From Daphnia carinata (taxonomy: Eukaryota > Arthropoda > Branchiopoda > Diplostraca > Daphniidae), in assembly GCF_022539665.2 (NCBI RefSeq), contig NC_081339.1, positions 7,623,367 to 7,687,366 on the forward strand: a DNA stretch of 64,000 nucleotides, in the 5' to 3' direction. Below the pieces are notes generated by a model. It saw only the letters and a program-made list of their open reading frames with translations, did no database searches and was not told the DNA's origin. The position numbers and the translations under genes are program-made. Shown here in pieces: positions 44,492 through 57,700 of this stretch (positions are counted from its first letter, which is position 1; the number at the start of each line of letters is the position of its first letter).

Positions 44492-44563
44492 TATCTCGTG
44501 GCTCAATGTTAGAGCATCGGCGTTACACGCTGAATGTCTGGGGATCGGTTCCCATACGAGTAA
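44492..44563 (+). pseudogene. tRNA-like sequence 3 (Val UAC-like)
   Basis: Plus strand. The acceptor CTCGT/ACGAG, D arm GGCTCAATGTTAGAGC and anticodon stem TCGGC/GCTGA around GTTACAC (anticodon UAC) fold well. The T loop (GGGA-TCGGT-TCCC) is not canonical, so function is doubtful. Confidence 0.5.
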
Positions 44564-44699
44564 AACAAAATACAAAATTACTTCATAAAATATCCAGATT
44601 GTTCCTTGAATCTAAGTTGAAGAATTCAAAGAGTGTAATAAATAATACTAGATAAATACAGATATAATACAGAAAAACGATAAAACAATGGAAACAATG

Positions 44700-45858
44700 C
44701 TTACCATCAAAGGTGACAAAAACAATAAAGGTGAATTAAGCAAGCTAAATATAAAAAGTGTAACGTGTGAACACAGCGAATACAGACAATGAAAGAAACG
44801 AATTTTGCAAAAAATTTTTTATAAAAAAAAAATTTTATTGACAATTCTCTGCACATTACAATTATTTTTGCAACTTTAAAAAGGCACAATAGCCCTTTCA
44901 AAAGTTGCTGTCAACCCAGGCAGGGGGAGACACTGCCTTGTTGACCCACCGGGGAGATTACCCGGTGATTGGCTAAGAGAAGCCGGAAGAAGAGCTGAAG
45001 ATTTGGAACATTTTTACAGGAGCGATTAACCTTTAGTTCGGATTTGTGGGCAGCCACATCACCCTCCGTGAACACATCATCGGACGAAGCGGCACCCCAC
45101 GTCCCCTTTCCGGCCAGAGCCCTCCAAACCTCGGTATATGTTGTTTTTATATATACCGTACAGTAGGGGCATGACCCCCTACGGGCTTATTACGAGTCAA
45201 GGGGAAACGGGGCTTCGGAAAGGAAGGGAGCCCAGATATGCACTTTAATTTTTTTAATATCAAATACCGTCTCGGGAATCCGAATGAAGTATACAAATAT
45301 CATGTCATCCATCCAATCATTACAATTTATTCAGTGTCATGCCCCAACCAAGAAATTTTCAGATCCAATGTTACTATTAACCTACACTGAGAAAAGAAAA
45401 ACAACACCATTAAGCACCTCAATTGTTGCTCATGTGACTTACATGACTCATAGATTCAACTTCTGACAGAAGCTTGGGAAAGGCCATACAAATTGTAGAT
45501 GACAATCATTGTATAAGGCTCTTGAATGATCAAATAACATCCGTAGAATGTTGGATTGTTGATAGTTGTGTTCCCAGTATGCTGAAAATCCTTTCCTATA
45601 AGATAAATTTCTTTTTTTTTAGATTAGACATTGTTGGCAAAAAGCAGGAGAAATGCTTTATCATAATTTAAAAAATTTTCAAGAAAATTACTTTCATACC
45701 TGAAAAGTCCATGTATGATGTTCATCGCTGCAATGCCAATGAAATGAAACATCTTTAGGGCCATTTAAGTACCCAGCTTCACCAACACTCTGAACGTTAT
45801 GGACAAGTTGTTCTTTAGCAACAGAAGCAGAATTATTTGAGGCTTCTAGCTGTGACAG
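44700..45858 (-). repeat. Diverged partial copy B of the inverted unit
   Basis: Same orientation as arm C and directly adjoining it. Matches arm A from about 42974 to 44100 in reverse (positions sum to about 88832), with clearly more differences than arm C. It includes a second copy of the stem-loop module. B and C together form a direct tandem duplication, B being truncated at the junction 45858/45862. Confidence 0.85.
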
Positions 45859-45861
45859 AAC

Positions 45862-47873
45862 TATTTTTGCAACTTTAAAAAGGCACAATAGTCCTTTCAA
45901 AAGTTGCCGTCAACCCAGGCAGGGGGAGACACTGCCTTGTTGACCCACCGGGGAGATTACCCGGTGATTGGCTAAGAGAAGCCGGAAGAAGAGCTGAAGA
46001 TTTGGAACATTTTTACAGGAGCGATTAACCTTTAGTTCGGATTTGTGGGTAGCCACATCGCCCTCCGTGAACACATCATCGGACTAAGCGGCACCCCACG
46101 TCCCCTTTCCGGCCAGAGCCCTCCAAACCTCGGTATATGTTGTTTTTATATATACCGTACAGTAGGGGCATGACCCCCTACGGGCTTATTACGAGTCAAG
46201 GGGAAACGGGGCTTCAGAAAAGAAGGGAGCCCAGATATGCACTTCAATTTTTTTAATATCAAATACCGTCTGGGGAATCCGAATTAAGTATAGAAATGTC
46301 ATGTCATCCATCCAATCAATACAATTTATTCAGTGTCTTGCCCCAACCAAGAATTTTTTCAGATCCAATGTTACTATTAACCTATATTGAGAAAAGAAAA
46401 ACAACACCGTTAAACATATCAACTGTTGATCATGTAACTTACATGACTCATAGATTCAACTTCTGGTGGAAGCTTGGGGAAGGACATACAAATTGCAGAT
46501 TAACATCATTGTATAAGGCTCTTGAATGATAAACTAGCACCTGTACAATGTTGCATTGTTGACAGTTGTGTTCCCAGTACATGAAAATCCTTTCCTATTG
46601 GATAAATTTTTTTTGGTAGGTTACACATGGTTTGCAAAAAAGAGGAGAAATTCTTCGTCATAAATTCAAAATTATTTGAAGAAAAATCTTTTCATACCTA
46701 AAGAGTCCATGTATGATGTTCATCTCTGCAATGGCAGCAAAATTAAAACATCTTTAGGGCCATTTAAGTATCCAGTTTCCCCAACACTCTGAACGTAAAG
46801 GACAAGTTGTTCTTTAGACAGAGAAGCAGAATTATTTGAGGTTTCTAGCTGTGACAGAGCTATAAAGGATTGCTGTTGTACTGGATTTATTAACACAAGA
46901 TGGTACTTCTCATTAGACAATGTGCATACTCTATTACTTTACCTCATACCTTAATGGTAATGCACTCTGTGTTTTTTCATCTGTAGGCTGACTCTTCCAT
47001 CCTGTAACACTTCCAGACTTGATTTGATCCCCAATTAAATTCTGTGAATGCAAAAGAATAGCATTAAAAATACTTTTTCAATAGACATAAAACCAAAAAG
47101 TACCTAATCCATGTTTCATGTTGAACTTGTCCCATATCTTGGTTTCCGTACCACACCCATTTTCGGCCCAAATACGGTCCCACAATTGTTCACTTCCTTC
47201 ACTGCATGGGCTTATAACTAACCATTCTTTTTGTGCAGCACTAACAGAATTTAAATTTAACACACTGTCAGGTGGTGGACTGAATAACTAAACAATAAAT
47301 AATTGTTTGTTAAAATTCTATACTTATTTGGTTAATGCCAATTCATCCTCATGTTCAGTTAGGGATGAGTTTGGAAAAACCTCCTTCACTGTTTGGAAAC
47401 TGTTCCGTTCCAATTTGTTCTTTTCCCCTAGCTGAGCTTGTAGACTCAAAATTTGAGCTACAAAACACGAATGAATAAAAGCAAATAAATAGAATCATTA
47501 CGTATTAGGCCTTACCATCCTTAGCTTTGCTGTTATCTAATATTTTGTATTGTTCCAATAATTGGGCCTGCAGCTTCATAATTTGATCTAATAAACAATA
47601 ATTAATAATTGAAAACAAATATAATAATGTTTACACTTACCATCATTTTGTTGTATTATCTTATCATTTTTCAATTGTTCCTCCAGCCACGCGTTATTCT
47701 CTCCATTCACGCTACTGAACTAAATGCGAATGGCATCCAATGGACTGAAATTGCTTACGCCAGTAATAACGAGTTTGAGCGGTAGATGGCTACGTGTCGG
47801 AAAAAAAAAGAAAAAAGTGCGATTTTTTTTTCCGCCATTTTTTTTTTTATGTAAAACGGATTGCCATAAGTTT
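45862..47873 (-). repeat. Inverted duplication, arm C
   Basis: The reverse complement of arm A, near-identical over about 2.0 kb, including the stem-loop module (45862-46255) and the coiled-coil exons. It ends at 47873, next to a GTTTATTTTGTCGGGCTTAT sequence like that bordering arm A. Confidence 0.92.
47324..47670 (-). pseudogene. Coiled-coil gene, arm C copy
   Basis: Minus-strand exons: about 47641-47700, 47516-47587 and 47324-47457. The same three heptad exons as arm A (LEEQLKNDKIIQQ, IMKLQAQLLEQYKIL, LSLQAQLGEKNKLE) with a TAA at the last three bases before the donor. A one-base difference from arm A removes the ATG from the frame, and no other in-frame Met is seen in the first exon. It may need an upstream exon or be inactive. 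I cannot tell which arm carries the ancestral state. Confidence 0.4.
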
Positions 47874-50330
47874 ATTTTGTCGGGCTTATTTTCAAGTCAT
47901 GAAAAAGGTTAACCTCTTCCAATTCTACAATAAAATTACGCTTTATATTCGAAATTAAATGCTTATTTCAGCAAAATTATTCGTTTTCTCGTCAAAGCGC
48001 TGTTTTTTTTAATGTCCACGCTATCGCGCCAGTATGCTAAAGCGCTAGCAAAAATGGTTGATAAATTACGTTTATTTCAAAAACGGCTAACTTGACAAGA
48101 AAACGAAAGGATTTTGCTGAATCAGCCTTAAATTTGGGTTGTACCGCATGATTTTTATGGAATTCCACGTGATTTCGTTTTTTGGCCGATTTTGATAAAA
48201 GTAACTTGAAGTACTTAATTTTGATTATTATAGAAATTCAGTGTTGTAATTTTGACATTTAATTTGATTTAGCTTAACTAAAAACAAAACGCTGATTTCA
48301 GCAAAAATATTTATGTTCTCGTCAAACTAGCCGTTTTTGTAATAAATGGAATTAACATGCTGCTGGCGCGCCAGCATTTATCACTCCGTTTTTTCCGTTT
48401 ATTGAGAAAACTATAAGCGTAACGCAAAAACTAACTTAATTTTAGTGATTCTCGTTCAATTTTGAATCAGAATCATCCATTTTAAATCAAATCTAAATTT
48501 TGGCAAAAAATGAAAAAGTGAGAAGGCAATAGCCTTCCCACTTTTGTCAAAATCGGTCAAAAAACGAAATGACGTGGAATTCCATGAAAATCCCGCAGTA
48601 CAACCCAAATTTTACGCTGATTCAGAAAAATCCATTTGTTTTCTTGTCAAGTTAGCTGCTTTTGAAATAAAGGTAATTTACCAACAATTTTGTTTTGCAT
48701 CACGGTAACGCTGGAGCGCACTGGCGCGCCTTACGTTGTGAGTTTTTTGCGTTTTTTTTTTCAAAAACAGTTGGCCAACGTAAAAACGAATTGAATTTTC
48801 ATGATTCACGTTCAATTTAGAATCGAGAACATCTATTTTTAACTAGATTTAAAATTTTGTCAAAAATGAAAAAGTGGGAAGCCTTCTCATTTTTGTCAAA
48901 ATCATGAAAATATGACATCTCCTGGAATGCTAATATCTTACTTACTAATATCTTTTTTCACTGAGCATTAATTTTTAATTTATGACAATATGTCTCACTT
49001 TCCAACATTCACATCCCCAGTTCATTTAACAACTTTTTTACTCTAGTCAGTTTGTATATATAAAAAAGAACATTTCCAGCTTGTAGACGAAAACTACATG
49101 GACGTAAAAATGTTCTCTGAATCACTTCTCTGTCATCTCAAGCGATAATCTACAGTGTAGATCATTAATATCGATCATCATTAGTGTAGATTCTACATTA
49201 ATGCATATCACTTGCAGTTGAACAAAACTACTGAATATTTTTTTTAATGCTGAATTGAATGAAATGCAACTCACGGTTCTGGTCTGAATTTCGCGATCAA
49301 GGAGAATTTCTAAGACTCCGTTGTTTTCTGTGCTCAAGGCTTTACATATTGGTATTTTATGATTACATGCTGAACTATATCCCACAACCATTTTAATCCT
49401 GCGGCAGTTCCTCGTGAATGGAGTTTGATTCTGCCACATCTTCGCGTTCACTTCAAGTCTTTAATATTCTAAAACAATCAAAGGTGAATTAAATGTCAAA
49501 TAAAGAATCGTTAACATGAAATTTGCAAATATGTACCGGTATCCTTGGTTTGCATAGCTTTCTGCACTCGGCAAAAACTGAGGTGAGGACTCATGTGCAG
49601 ACATGTTTGTGAGACAGCGTTGCCATACATCCAATCCGTTGAGAAAAACTGGAAGACCGATGAGCCCCACACCCGTAGCGCTCGAACCGGTTTCTTGTTC
49701 AGCGGGTTGCTCATTCTTGCCAATTGGTCAGGGTGGAAGGGTTACTGCCCCATCACCATTTAGCGGGTTGTCAAATCTTGGTTAGCAACCCGATCGCACG
49801 CGATTATTATTTGATTCATATATTATTCAAGTTACTAAACCATACTTTAAAAAAAGATCATGCAAACATACAAAAATTTTTTTTTTATTTTAATTTTAGA
49901 AGTAGTAAGTGTTAGTAAAACGGCATCAACTTAATACTTGGCATGAAACCAATGAAAGCAGAACTACATTATCCGATACAATAATCCCAACCCGGTGCAA
50001 AAAAGCAAACAAACCGTGAATGAACCGTGGGGTGCAGGTGCAGTGAATTTGCAATTTTTTTCCAACAATTTTGTTTTGCATCGCGGTAACGCTGGAGCGC
50101 ACTGGCGCGCCTTACGTTGTGAGTTTTTTGCGTTTTTTTTTTCAAAAACAGTTGGCCAACTTAAAAACGAATTGAATTTTCATGACTCACGTTCAATTTG
50201 GAATCGAGAACATTTATTTTTAACTAGATTTAAAATTTTGTCAAAAATGAAAAAGTGGGATGGCTATAGCCTTCTCATTTTTGTCAAAATCATGAAAATA
50301 TGACATCTCCTGGAATGCAATAAAAAAGCA
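47874..50330. repeat. Cluster of GGCGCGCC-core dispersed repeats
   Basis: Contains several copies of one repeat family. Segments ~48055-48200 and ~48530-48680 are inverted relative to each other (shared GACAAGAAAAC and GGAATTCCACGT blocks). Segments 48690-48937 and 50065-50320 are direct copies, nearly identical over ~250 bp, flanking 1.1 kb. Cores at 48360-48380, 48715-48735 and 50095-50112 contain GGCGCGCC. No credible gene lies inside. Confidence 0.75.
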
Positions 50331-51250
50331 AGCATTATACTCAAAATTTTACGCTGAAATCGACTGACGTATTAGTTTTCCTCTTAGCTATGCAGTTTTT
50401 GGAGTAACCGCTATCATATTGGTTATATCACAGCCATGTTTATGGCACTACACACATTTTCCTATCTTACCATATTTTGGCTATCAAAAATTTCGCAAAC
50501 ACCGTGAATCGCGCAATATATTCAAAAAAATTTTAAATAGTAAGTTGAGCTTCTGCTGCCACCTAACGAACTCATCCAGAAAGTGGTGTACCAGCAGCTG
50601 GAACTGTAAATCCTGAAAATGGAGACAACTATCTTACAACGGATAATTGCATCAAAGATATAGAGGTTCACATCCTTCAGAAGTTAATACGAACCTTGGA
50701 TGATAATCGCTCTCTTTTCTTTGCTAGTCCAATTCCGTCCGGCGTACATATTGCCCGAAAACGGAAGCACAAGAACTCCGGCTGGTGAGGAATATCAGCT
50801 TTCATCCTGTGGAAGTGTATGATCAGTTACGGCTGGCTTCGCTTGACGAGCAACCTTCAAACTTTTTACATTTCGCTAGTTTTCATATCTTGTCTTTTGA
50901 CACATCCTCAGAATAGAAAGTGCGGATTTTTTTTTTAATGCGGTGACGCTAGATTTCGCAGGCTACAACACTAAACGTTTTATCCAGGTAAGTTACTGTT
51001 TTCTCGTGCCCACAGATTTTCCTTACGTTTCTTTCTCTAGTTGAACGTATTACCTCACACAAATTCAACGCAAAAAACTCGGCGGTTTCGCTAGTCCAAA
51101 GGCGACGGCGGCGCTTTTAATTGACCATTAGGGAAATTGTGTGTGTGTGTGTATGTGTGCGGAATTACCGTGGGATCGATTGAGTCATTGATGGTTTTTT
51201 TTTTCTTTTTTTATTGTTGTTTATTTCTCTCGTTTTTCCCTCGAAAATAC

Positions 51251-51795
51251 CACAGGTGTTGCCCACTCGAAGGTCGGACTCCAATCAGTTTTTACAAACT
51301 GTAGGGCGATATAAACCAGAAGGTACGTCAGACCAGTTCTTTCGTTTGTTCTTTTTTTTTATAAATATATATCTATTCATAAGATAACCTCGTTCCCTCG
51401 ATAGGTGGCGTGCACACCCCTTTGGGGGACGGTTCGTGAGAGATAAATTTAAATCCCGAAAAAAATACACGAGCATTTCTCGCCTTTTCTGTATATAACT
51501 GCCGGCCAAGAGTCTTTATGATTCACGTCATACCTGGAATTATGTGGCAATTCGCCACCGATTACCATTTGAGTGCTAATGACGGCCAGTTTTGATGTAG
51601 TTTTTCTTTCTTTTACGATCCCGAATCCAAAAGACTGGGCGTTCCGACGGTTGCTAATGTGTGTGAAGAAGTATCCTTTTATTTTTAATAATAAGCTTCT
51701 CTCTTCTGTTTTTTTGTTTTTCTATTGTCAGGATCGGACGGCCATCTTCAAGGAATTTCGTGACACTGAAAAGCGGTATCCTGCAGCGTAAGGTA
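51251..51795 (+). pseudogene. Decayed DDX31 fragment (exons 8 and 9 with intron)
   Basis: Similar to DDX31 32265-32750 in order: the exon 8 piece (CTCCAATCAGTTTTTACAAACT), intron landmarks (GGCCAGTTTTGATGTAG, GGGCGTTCCGACGGTTGC), and the exon 9 piece (GATCGGACGGCCATCTTCAA then GAATTTCGTGACACTGAAAA). Frames are broken and the exon 8 donor region altered. Intron sequence is retained, so this arose by DNA duplication, not retrotransposition. Confidence 0.8.
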
Positions 51796-54700
51796 AAGTG
51801 GTCATTATGTTTCATCCTCACGCGTTGATAGAATTTGCGTGTTTTCTTCCTTTCCTTTATCCTCATCTTTCACCGCTTTCGTCAGCTATTTTTAGTCCAC
51901 TTAAAAGGAAAGAAACGCAGAACAACAGAATGTTTTGTAAGGGTTTGTGCCTGATGGTCAATGTAAGAAAAACGAAAGAACAGATTGAAGCCTTTTGTGT
52001 TCCATTCCAATGACAAAAGACTGTCGGACACCTTGTGGTCAAAATAACTCTCAAGCAAGAGAGAAAAAGAAAAAAAATAAAAGATAATGGACCATTGGTG
52101 GGGGTTTGTTGTGCGCAGGTGTCGCCATTTAAACAAGCGCCCAAAGGAGAAATTAAAAAAAAAACGAGAAGTGATAACAGATAGAAAAGATGTGTACTTG
52201 AAGGTACCCAAAGAAGCAAAAAGGGAGTTACATACCCGCCGGTGTCTTTTCTTCTTCTTTTTTTTTTTTGTTCGTAACAATCGTAACAATAGCTGAGTAT
52301 ATAGCTATGCGCAATAGCTATTTGAATTTCCTCTCCGGGGGCGACAAAAGAGTTTCATTCCGGCAACACACACACACAGCACCTTTTTTTTTTTTACGAT
52401 GTTAAGGTTAGCGCGAGGTTGTGAGAGTTATACCGACGAAAATCTCCCGCTTAGTGACGAATGGATGGATCGGAATGATGACCTTTCGTGTTGATTCCGA
52501 TTCCAAGCGCGTCTGTTTGAATTTAAACTGGATGCCTGGCCCCAAACAGCTTACCATTGGATCTTTATGATAATCCAGCAGCGGTCCAGACAAGAAAAAT
52601 AACTACCGTATATTTATTTATTTATTTTTTTTTGTTGCTGTTGTTGTTGTTTAGAGAATGAGAACGAGATGAAGCGTGAACGATGTCTGGTCAGATCTCA
52701 GCAGGTGCCTCGCTCGTGCCCGCCGCGTTCTTTCAAAATGGATTCGTTATTTGTAGTTCAAGAAAGGAAGACAAACAAAACAAAACAAAAAAAAAAAACA
52801 ACAACGAACAATAGCAAATAGGAATCTAGATTATTAGTTTCAACTAGGCAACTTGTGTTCCGTCTATTTTGTTTACTCGGAAACACAGCTGGCAGCTTTG
52901 CACGAACGCGGCAAAGTGTGTATACGCAATCGAATCTAGAGCTTGCATTTTGTCCCGCATTTTTTGATCAATTCAAAAGTCATCCTTTCATTTTTTTTTT
53001 TTTTTTTGTAGAATTGTTTTACAATAAACAAAAGAAACGCATTTTGTACCTGTCGTGCTCTCATTGTTTTTCTTTTGTAACTTATTGTTATGAACGCATT
53101 AGTGTTTCAATTGCTGCAATGTTCGTCACGCGCAAATCTGACACGTACTCACATATAGGATATGGAGAAGAAGTAAAGGCTCATTAATGAATCATTTTGT
53201 TCAGTCCATATTACGTACGATTTTTGCTTTCTCTTATGAGAAAAGGAACAGGTAAGTGATAACAGTCAGGTTAACAACTAAAAAGTACCGAATCGCCACG
53301 ATTTTTTATAGAGTGTGATTAACATCTTGTTCGAATGGATGAATATTGTTGAGTCCTCAATTTAAAGTGAGATAAGCCGTTTTGTTTTGTTTTTTTTTGT
53401 TTTTTTTTTTGTGTTTCGAAGCAAAAAGGAAAAAGTAGCGATAAGCAAAAAACCATCAAAATTCCTGATTTCTTTACTAACGTTGCTGTAACCAGACGGT
53501 TCGCTGGACCGGCGCGTTTGGTGTTTCATTTCCAAGACAATGTTCACATCAAAAGCGATTCAATCGAGCGGCTAAGACGCCATCTCGTATTACTCACTCT
53601 GTTCGGCTAGGCAACATTCTAAAGATGGCTTTAAAAACATATATTTTTTTTTTACCTCAATCCGGTAGTTAAATTTAAAAAAAATAATAATATGGTTGTT
53701 CATGTTCACCCCAAAAAAATGTTGAAATTGAATTGCCACTCTCGTGTAGTGAATTTTTGATTCGTTTTATTATTATTATTATTATTATCGCTTTACATCT
53801 CACTAACGTGTTGGTGGTCGAGTCCGTCTCCCGCTCTCACTTCTCCCTGTCTGTCTCTGGCTGTCCGTCTTCTTTCTCTTTTCCCTCCGTGAGAGAGACG
53901 CTGACGAATCAATTATGCGTTATGTGTGTGCTGGCCCGCTATGAGATTGTCACTCGGTCGGTCGGACGCTTGCTCACTTCATCCCGAATTTCCCTTCATT
54001 TTTTTCGACAGAAACATGCGCCGAACACGCCTCGAGTCATTGGAATGTTCCCCTTCAAAGCTCTCAGCTACCGAACACAATTATCTATACATACGATGTA
54101 TATACAATTAGATTTTCTTGTGTTTGTTTTCCATTTTTTGCCCTTTTTTGGTTGGGGTTTCCATTCTCGCTCGACGCTGATGGGCTCCATTGGACCGGAT
54201 TAGATACAACAGCAGACCGATGAGAACTGGAACACATCCACCAAAAAATATTCATAGTTTTCTTTTTGATTCGTACGCAATCAGTTGCAGTATCGGTGTA
54301 CGTGTGCCGTTGCGCACGTTAGAAATTGGTCAGGTGCGCACTGTTCGCCATTCTGCCATGACAATGTCAACTCACATAACGAAACCAAACAAAACATATA
54401 TGAGAGATGGCAACAAGGTCTTTGTTCATCAGTCATTCGCTGCATACGCAGTGAAGTGCTCTCTTAAACCCCTTTTATCATCAAAGTAATGGGGATGAAA
54501 AATAAAAAAAGATTTTAATAGACAAATAAAAGGCCAACTATAATAATAAATAGGCTTCTTGCGTTTAGAAAACATTTGGGATGCATTCGTTGACCCGTTT
54601 GATGAGCGCACGGTGGAAGCGGTGTTAATTGAGCATTCCGTCTAAGCCACTTTGTCAGCCGATTTGGCTTGACAAACTGATCACATGAGCCTCTCCCTTT

Positions 54701-57700
54701 TTTAATTTCGTTGTTTTTGACCAGTGGTATATATTCTTACAAACGCCAGTCCCGCCTGCCTCTGCCTGCTGCGAGGGAGCCCGTTCAACTTGGGAGCGAG
54801 GTCGACCAGCCGTCCGTTTTTCTTGATGAGCCCCGAAGAAAATAATTGCCTGTCGACATGACCATTACCAGCTCCGAATTTAAGGGAATGGTCACGAGAG
54901 TTACTACATGACCAAATTACTAGATTTCTTTAAATGAGATATATAAGTCTTTTCGGTCGGCAATGAAAAAAAAAAAGCTAAAAAACGCGAGAGCAGGTCG
55001 GGATATAATTGTTGCCAAGTTGTTGTAGTATCAAAAAGCTTATTTTCATTTTCTTTTTTGTCTGTTTTATCTAACATAAAAAAAAAATGAAAATATAAAA
55101 AAAAAAAACAAGTTTCGATCGAGTTAACTTTATTGATATGACCAGTTGGAATTGGATAGATTGATCAATCGCTGTTCCCTTTTGAAAAAGGGACGTAGCT
55201 TGGCGACAACAGAAGGTCCTGTTATGTCGTCTAAAAATGTTTTCCAATCCATTGGGTTCTTACTTCTTTGCTGATGTCCTTTTCGCCCGTGTTATTATTT
55301 CGAATCTCGATAAGGCGGCGATAAGACGGCGGCAGCAATGGCGGCAGCGATGAATCAACCATCTCTTTTTCTTTTTTTTTTCTTTCTCTTTTTTGTGGCC
55401 GAATGGTTTGCGTGCCTGAATGTGAAATGCGAGCGATGTAATAACGTTTCCCTTCCTTTACAGTTCTCATTCTATTTCTCCTTAGACAAAACAACAACAA
55501 CAGACGATTTACATCGACTTCTTTTGCTAGCGAAGTTTTGTTCTAAAAAAAAATTGTAAATGGCGTTTCTTTTCTTTGAAATATTTTCTTTATTTTTTGC
55601 CCATTTTTCTGGATAGAGAGAAAATGCTGGAAGACAAACAGTTGAAAAAGCCAAATATGGTGGAAAGATATACAGCCCGCGATTAGGTGGTTAAGCGAGA
55701 GAGCTCTCGATACTCGGTTTTATTTTTATATTCATGCGGATAAGAAAATGAGAAACGAGGGAGGATACCAGCAGCCCACGTCCCGCGTCTCTTCAAACTA
55801 TCCCACAACGGGTGGTATCCGGCGTGTGCGCTCTCTCGTTTCACTCTTTTTTCTTTCTTTTTTTGTGTTTTATTTTAACTGTTATGTCGATAGATGGAAC
55901 ACAACTGGCTATCTTTTTGTTTCCTCCGATAAAAACAAAAGAAAAAAAAAAAAAAGAAAACACATGAAATGTGAAGATGCTTTGCCATCCGGGGGGTTTG
56001 CGTATATATATATATATATCTTTTCTTCTTCGCTTTTGAATTGTTCTTAGTATTTTACACCGGCAAACATCGGCGATCGACAGTTTAATGCTCCGTTCCA
56101 GGGCTATCTGGTTTTGAAAACAAACATCGGGGGCGAACGGTCCCAACATTCCACGTCGCCTGGTGCGTGTTGTGCGTCTGTTGTGGCCAGCGAAGATGGG
56201 TGTCTTGGTGTGTTAGATTGTACGTATAAAGAAATCGGCGGTAGCTAAGGACGGGAACGCGGGAGTAGCAGTTGGTTTAAGCACGTTAGCCTTTCCTTTT
56301 TTTTTTTTCCCTCCCCCCAACCCCCAACGGCTCGTTATGTTTTATAAGACGTATAGGATAAAGAGAGAGAAAGAGGCAGACATAAGTTCCCTGTTGGCTG
56401 CCGCTTGTTTTTGTTTTGCTGCCGTTTTGGAATCTGATCATCATCTTTTCTTTTGATTTATCAACGAGCTCGCCAGCAGGTGGTTTTGTTTTTATATACT
56501 GTCGGCGTGTGGTGGGTGGAAGGGAGCGTGTCTGTTGGTTTTTCTCCGCTTCTTTTTTTTTTCTCTTGTGGTCTGATCATATTCATTATGGCCGAGTAGC
56601 GCACGAAACGCACACAGTTGGACATGAATTCTTTTCCTATTTTTGTTTTGTTTGGAAGCCCTGGAATTCGGTACGCGCCTCTGTTTAAAATAACGACTTA
56701 CTGATTCTAATTCCACTTCATTTCGATTGCAACTTTTGATGTGTTGGTGTGTCGGATTCGATCCGTGACTTGGCTCTTTCAAACATCCGGACACAACGAA
56801 ATACTGGGAGACCCCCTTCTCGTTTTTTCTTTCTTTGAAACTTTAAATTCTTATATATTTTTTGTTCTTTGATGGGGGGGATCGTTTCACGAAAGAATTC
56901 GGTAGGTGGTGATACGGACATACATTTGTTTTCTTTTCTTCTCCTACCGTGAATTTAAAAGAGGTTAAAAACGAAGGAAAAATGACGCCCCTTGTTCGTT
57001 GCGTGTTGAATGCGTTGCGATCGATTCGATAACAAGCAAAAAAAAAAAAAAAAAACAAGAAAAAGTAGATTAGAACTCAAATGGTTTGATATTTGGGATG
57101 AACAACAACAAAATCTGGTTGCCAGTTGTTTGTTTCTTTTCCCCTCGGTGAGAGTTTATACGAAAAGAAAAGAAAAAAAATCAAGAATTCTTTTGTTATT
57201 TATATAAAAAACCATGATTGTTATTATGGTCGCCATTATTATTATTACACGACCGTGCTTGCAGGATTCCAGGAGCTAACAAAACACGCGATGCTGATTA
57301 GTTGGGAAAACGCATTTATATACACACCTAAAGGAGACACACCTTCACTGAACACGAAATAATCAAGAAGAAAAACAAAAAAAAAAAAAAAAGAAAAAAG
57401 AGAGAGAGAAAAAGAGAACCCAAGTATATATATACGCATAGCGTTTGATGATGGATGTGTGAAAACAAACCGAAAGAGCCCTTTGGTATATACGTTCCGG
57501 TGGGGCTCCCGGTTCTTAAACTTAAAAAAAAAGGGTTTTGAGGCCTCGATATAATAAGCCACCACAAAAGAAAAGGCCTTCCGTTTTTTGTTTTTTTTCT
57601 TTTTTCAAGCGTTTGTGTGACGACAATGCCGACAAGAAAGCGATGCTCGTTTTGGTAGCTCACACCGACGCAACGGCCCAGATGGCGGGCCCCAGCGTAA

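Larger units (their letters stand above)
43961..44760. other. Spacer between inverted arms with three tRNA-like sequences
   Basis: The single-copy centre of the palindrome. It holds three sequences with RNA polymerase III A-box and B-box resemblance, listed separately. Parts of 43961-44100 match the outer end of copy B (about 44700-44860) in reverse. Confidence 0.6.

Noticed and set aside
49122-49451. 109-codon minus-strand frame between direct repeats
   Set aside because: No recognisable domain and no reverse transcriptase, integrase or transposase motifs.
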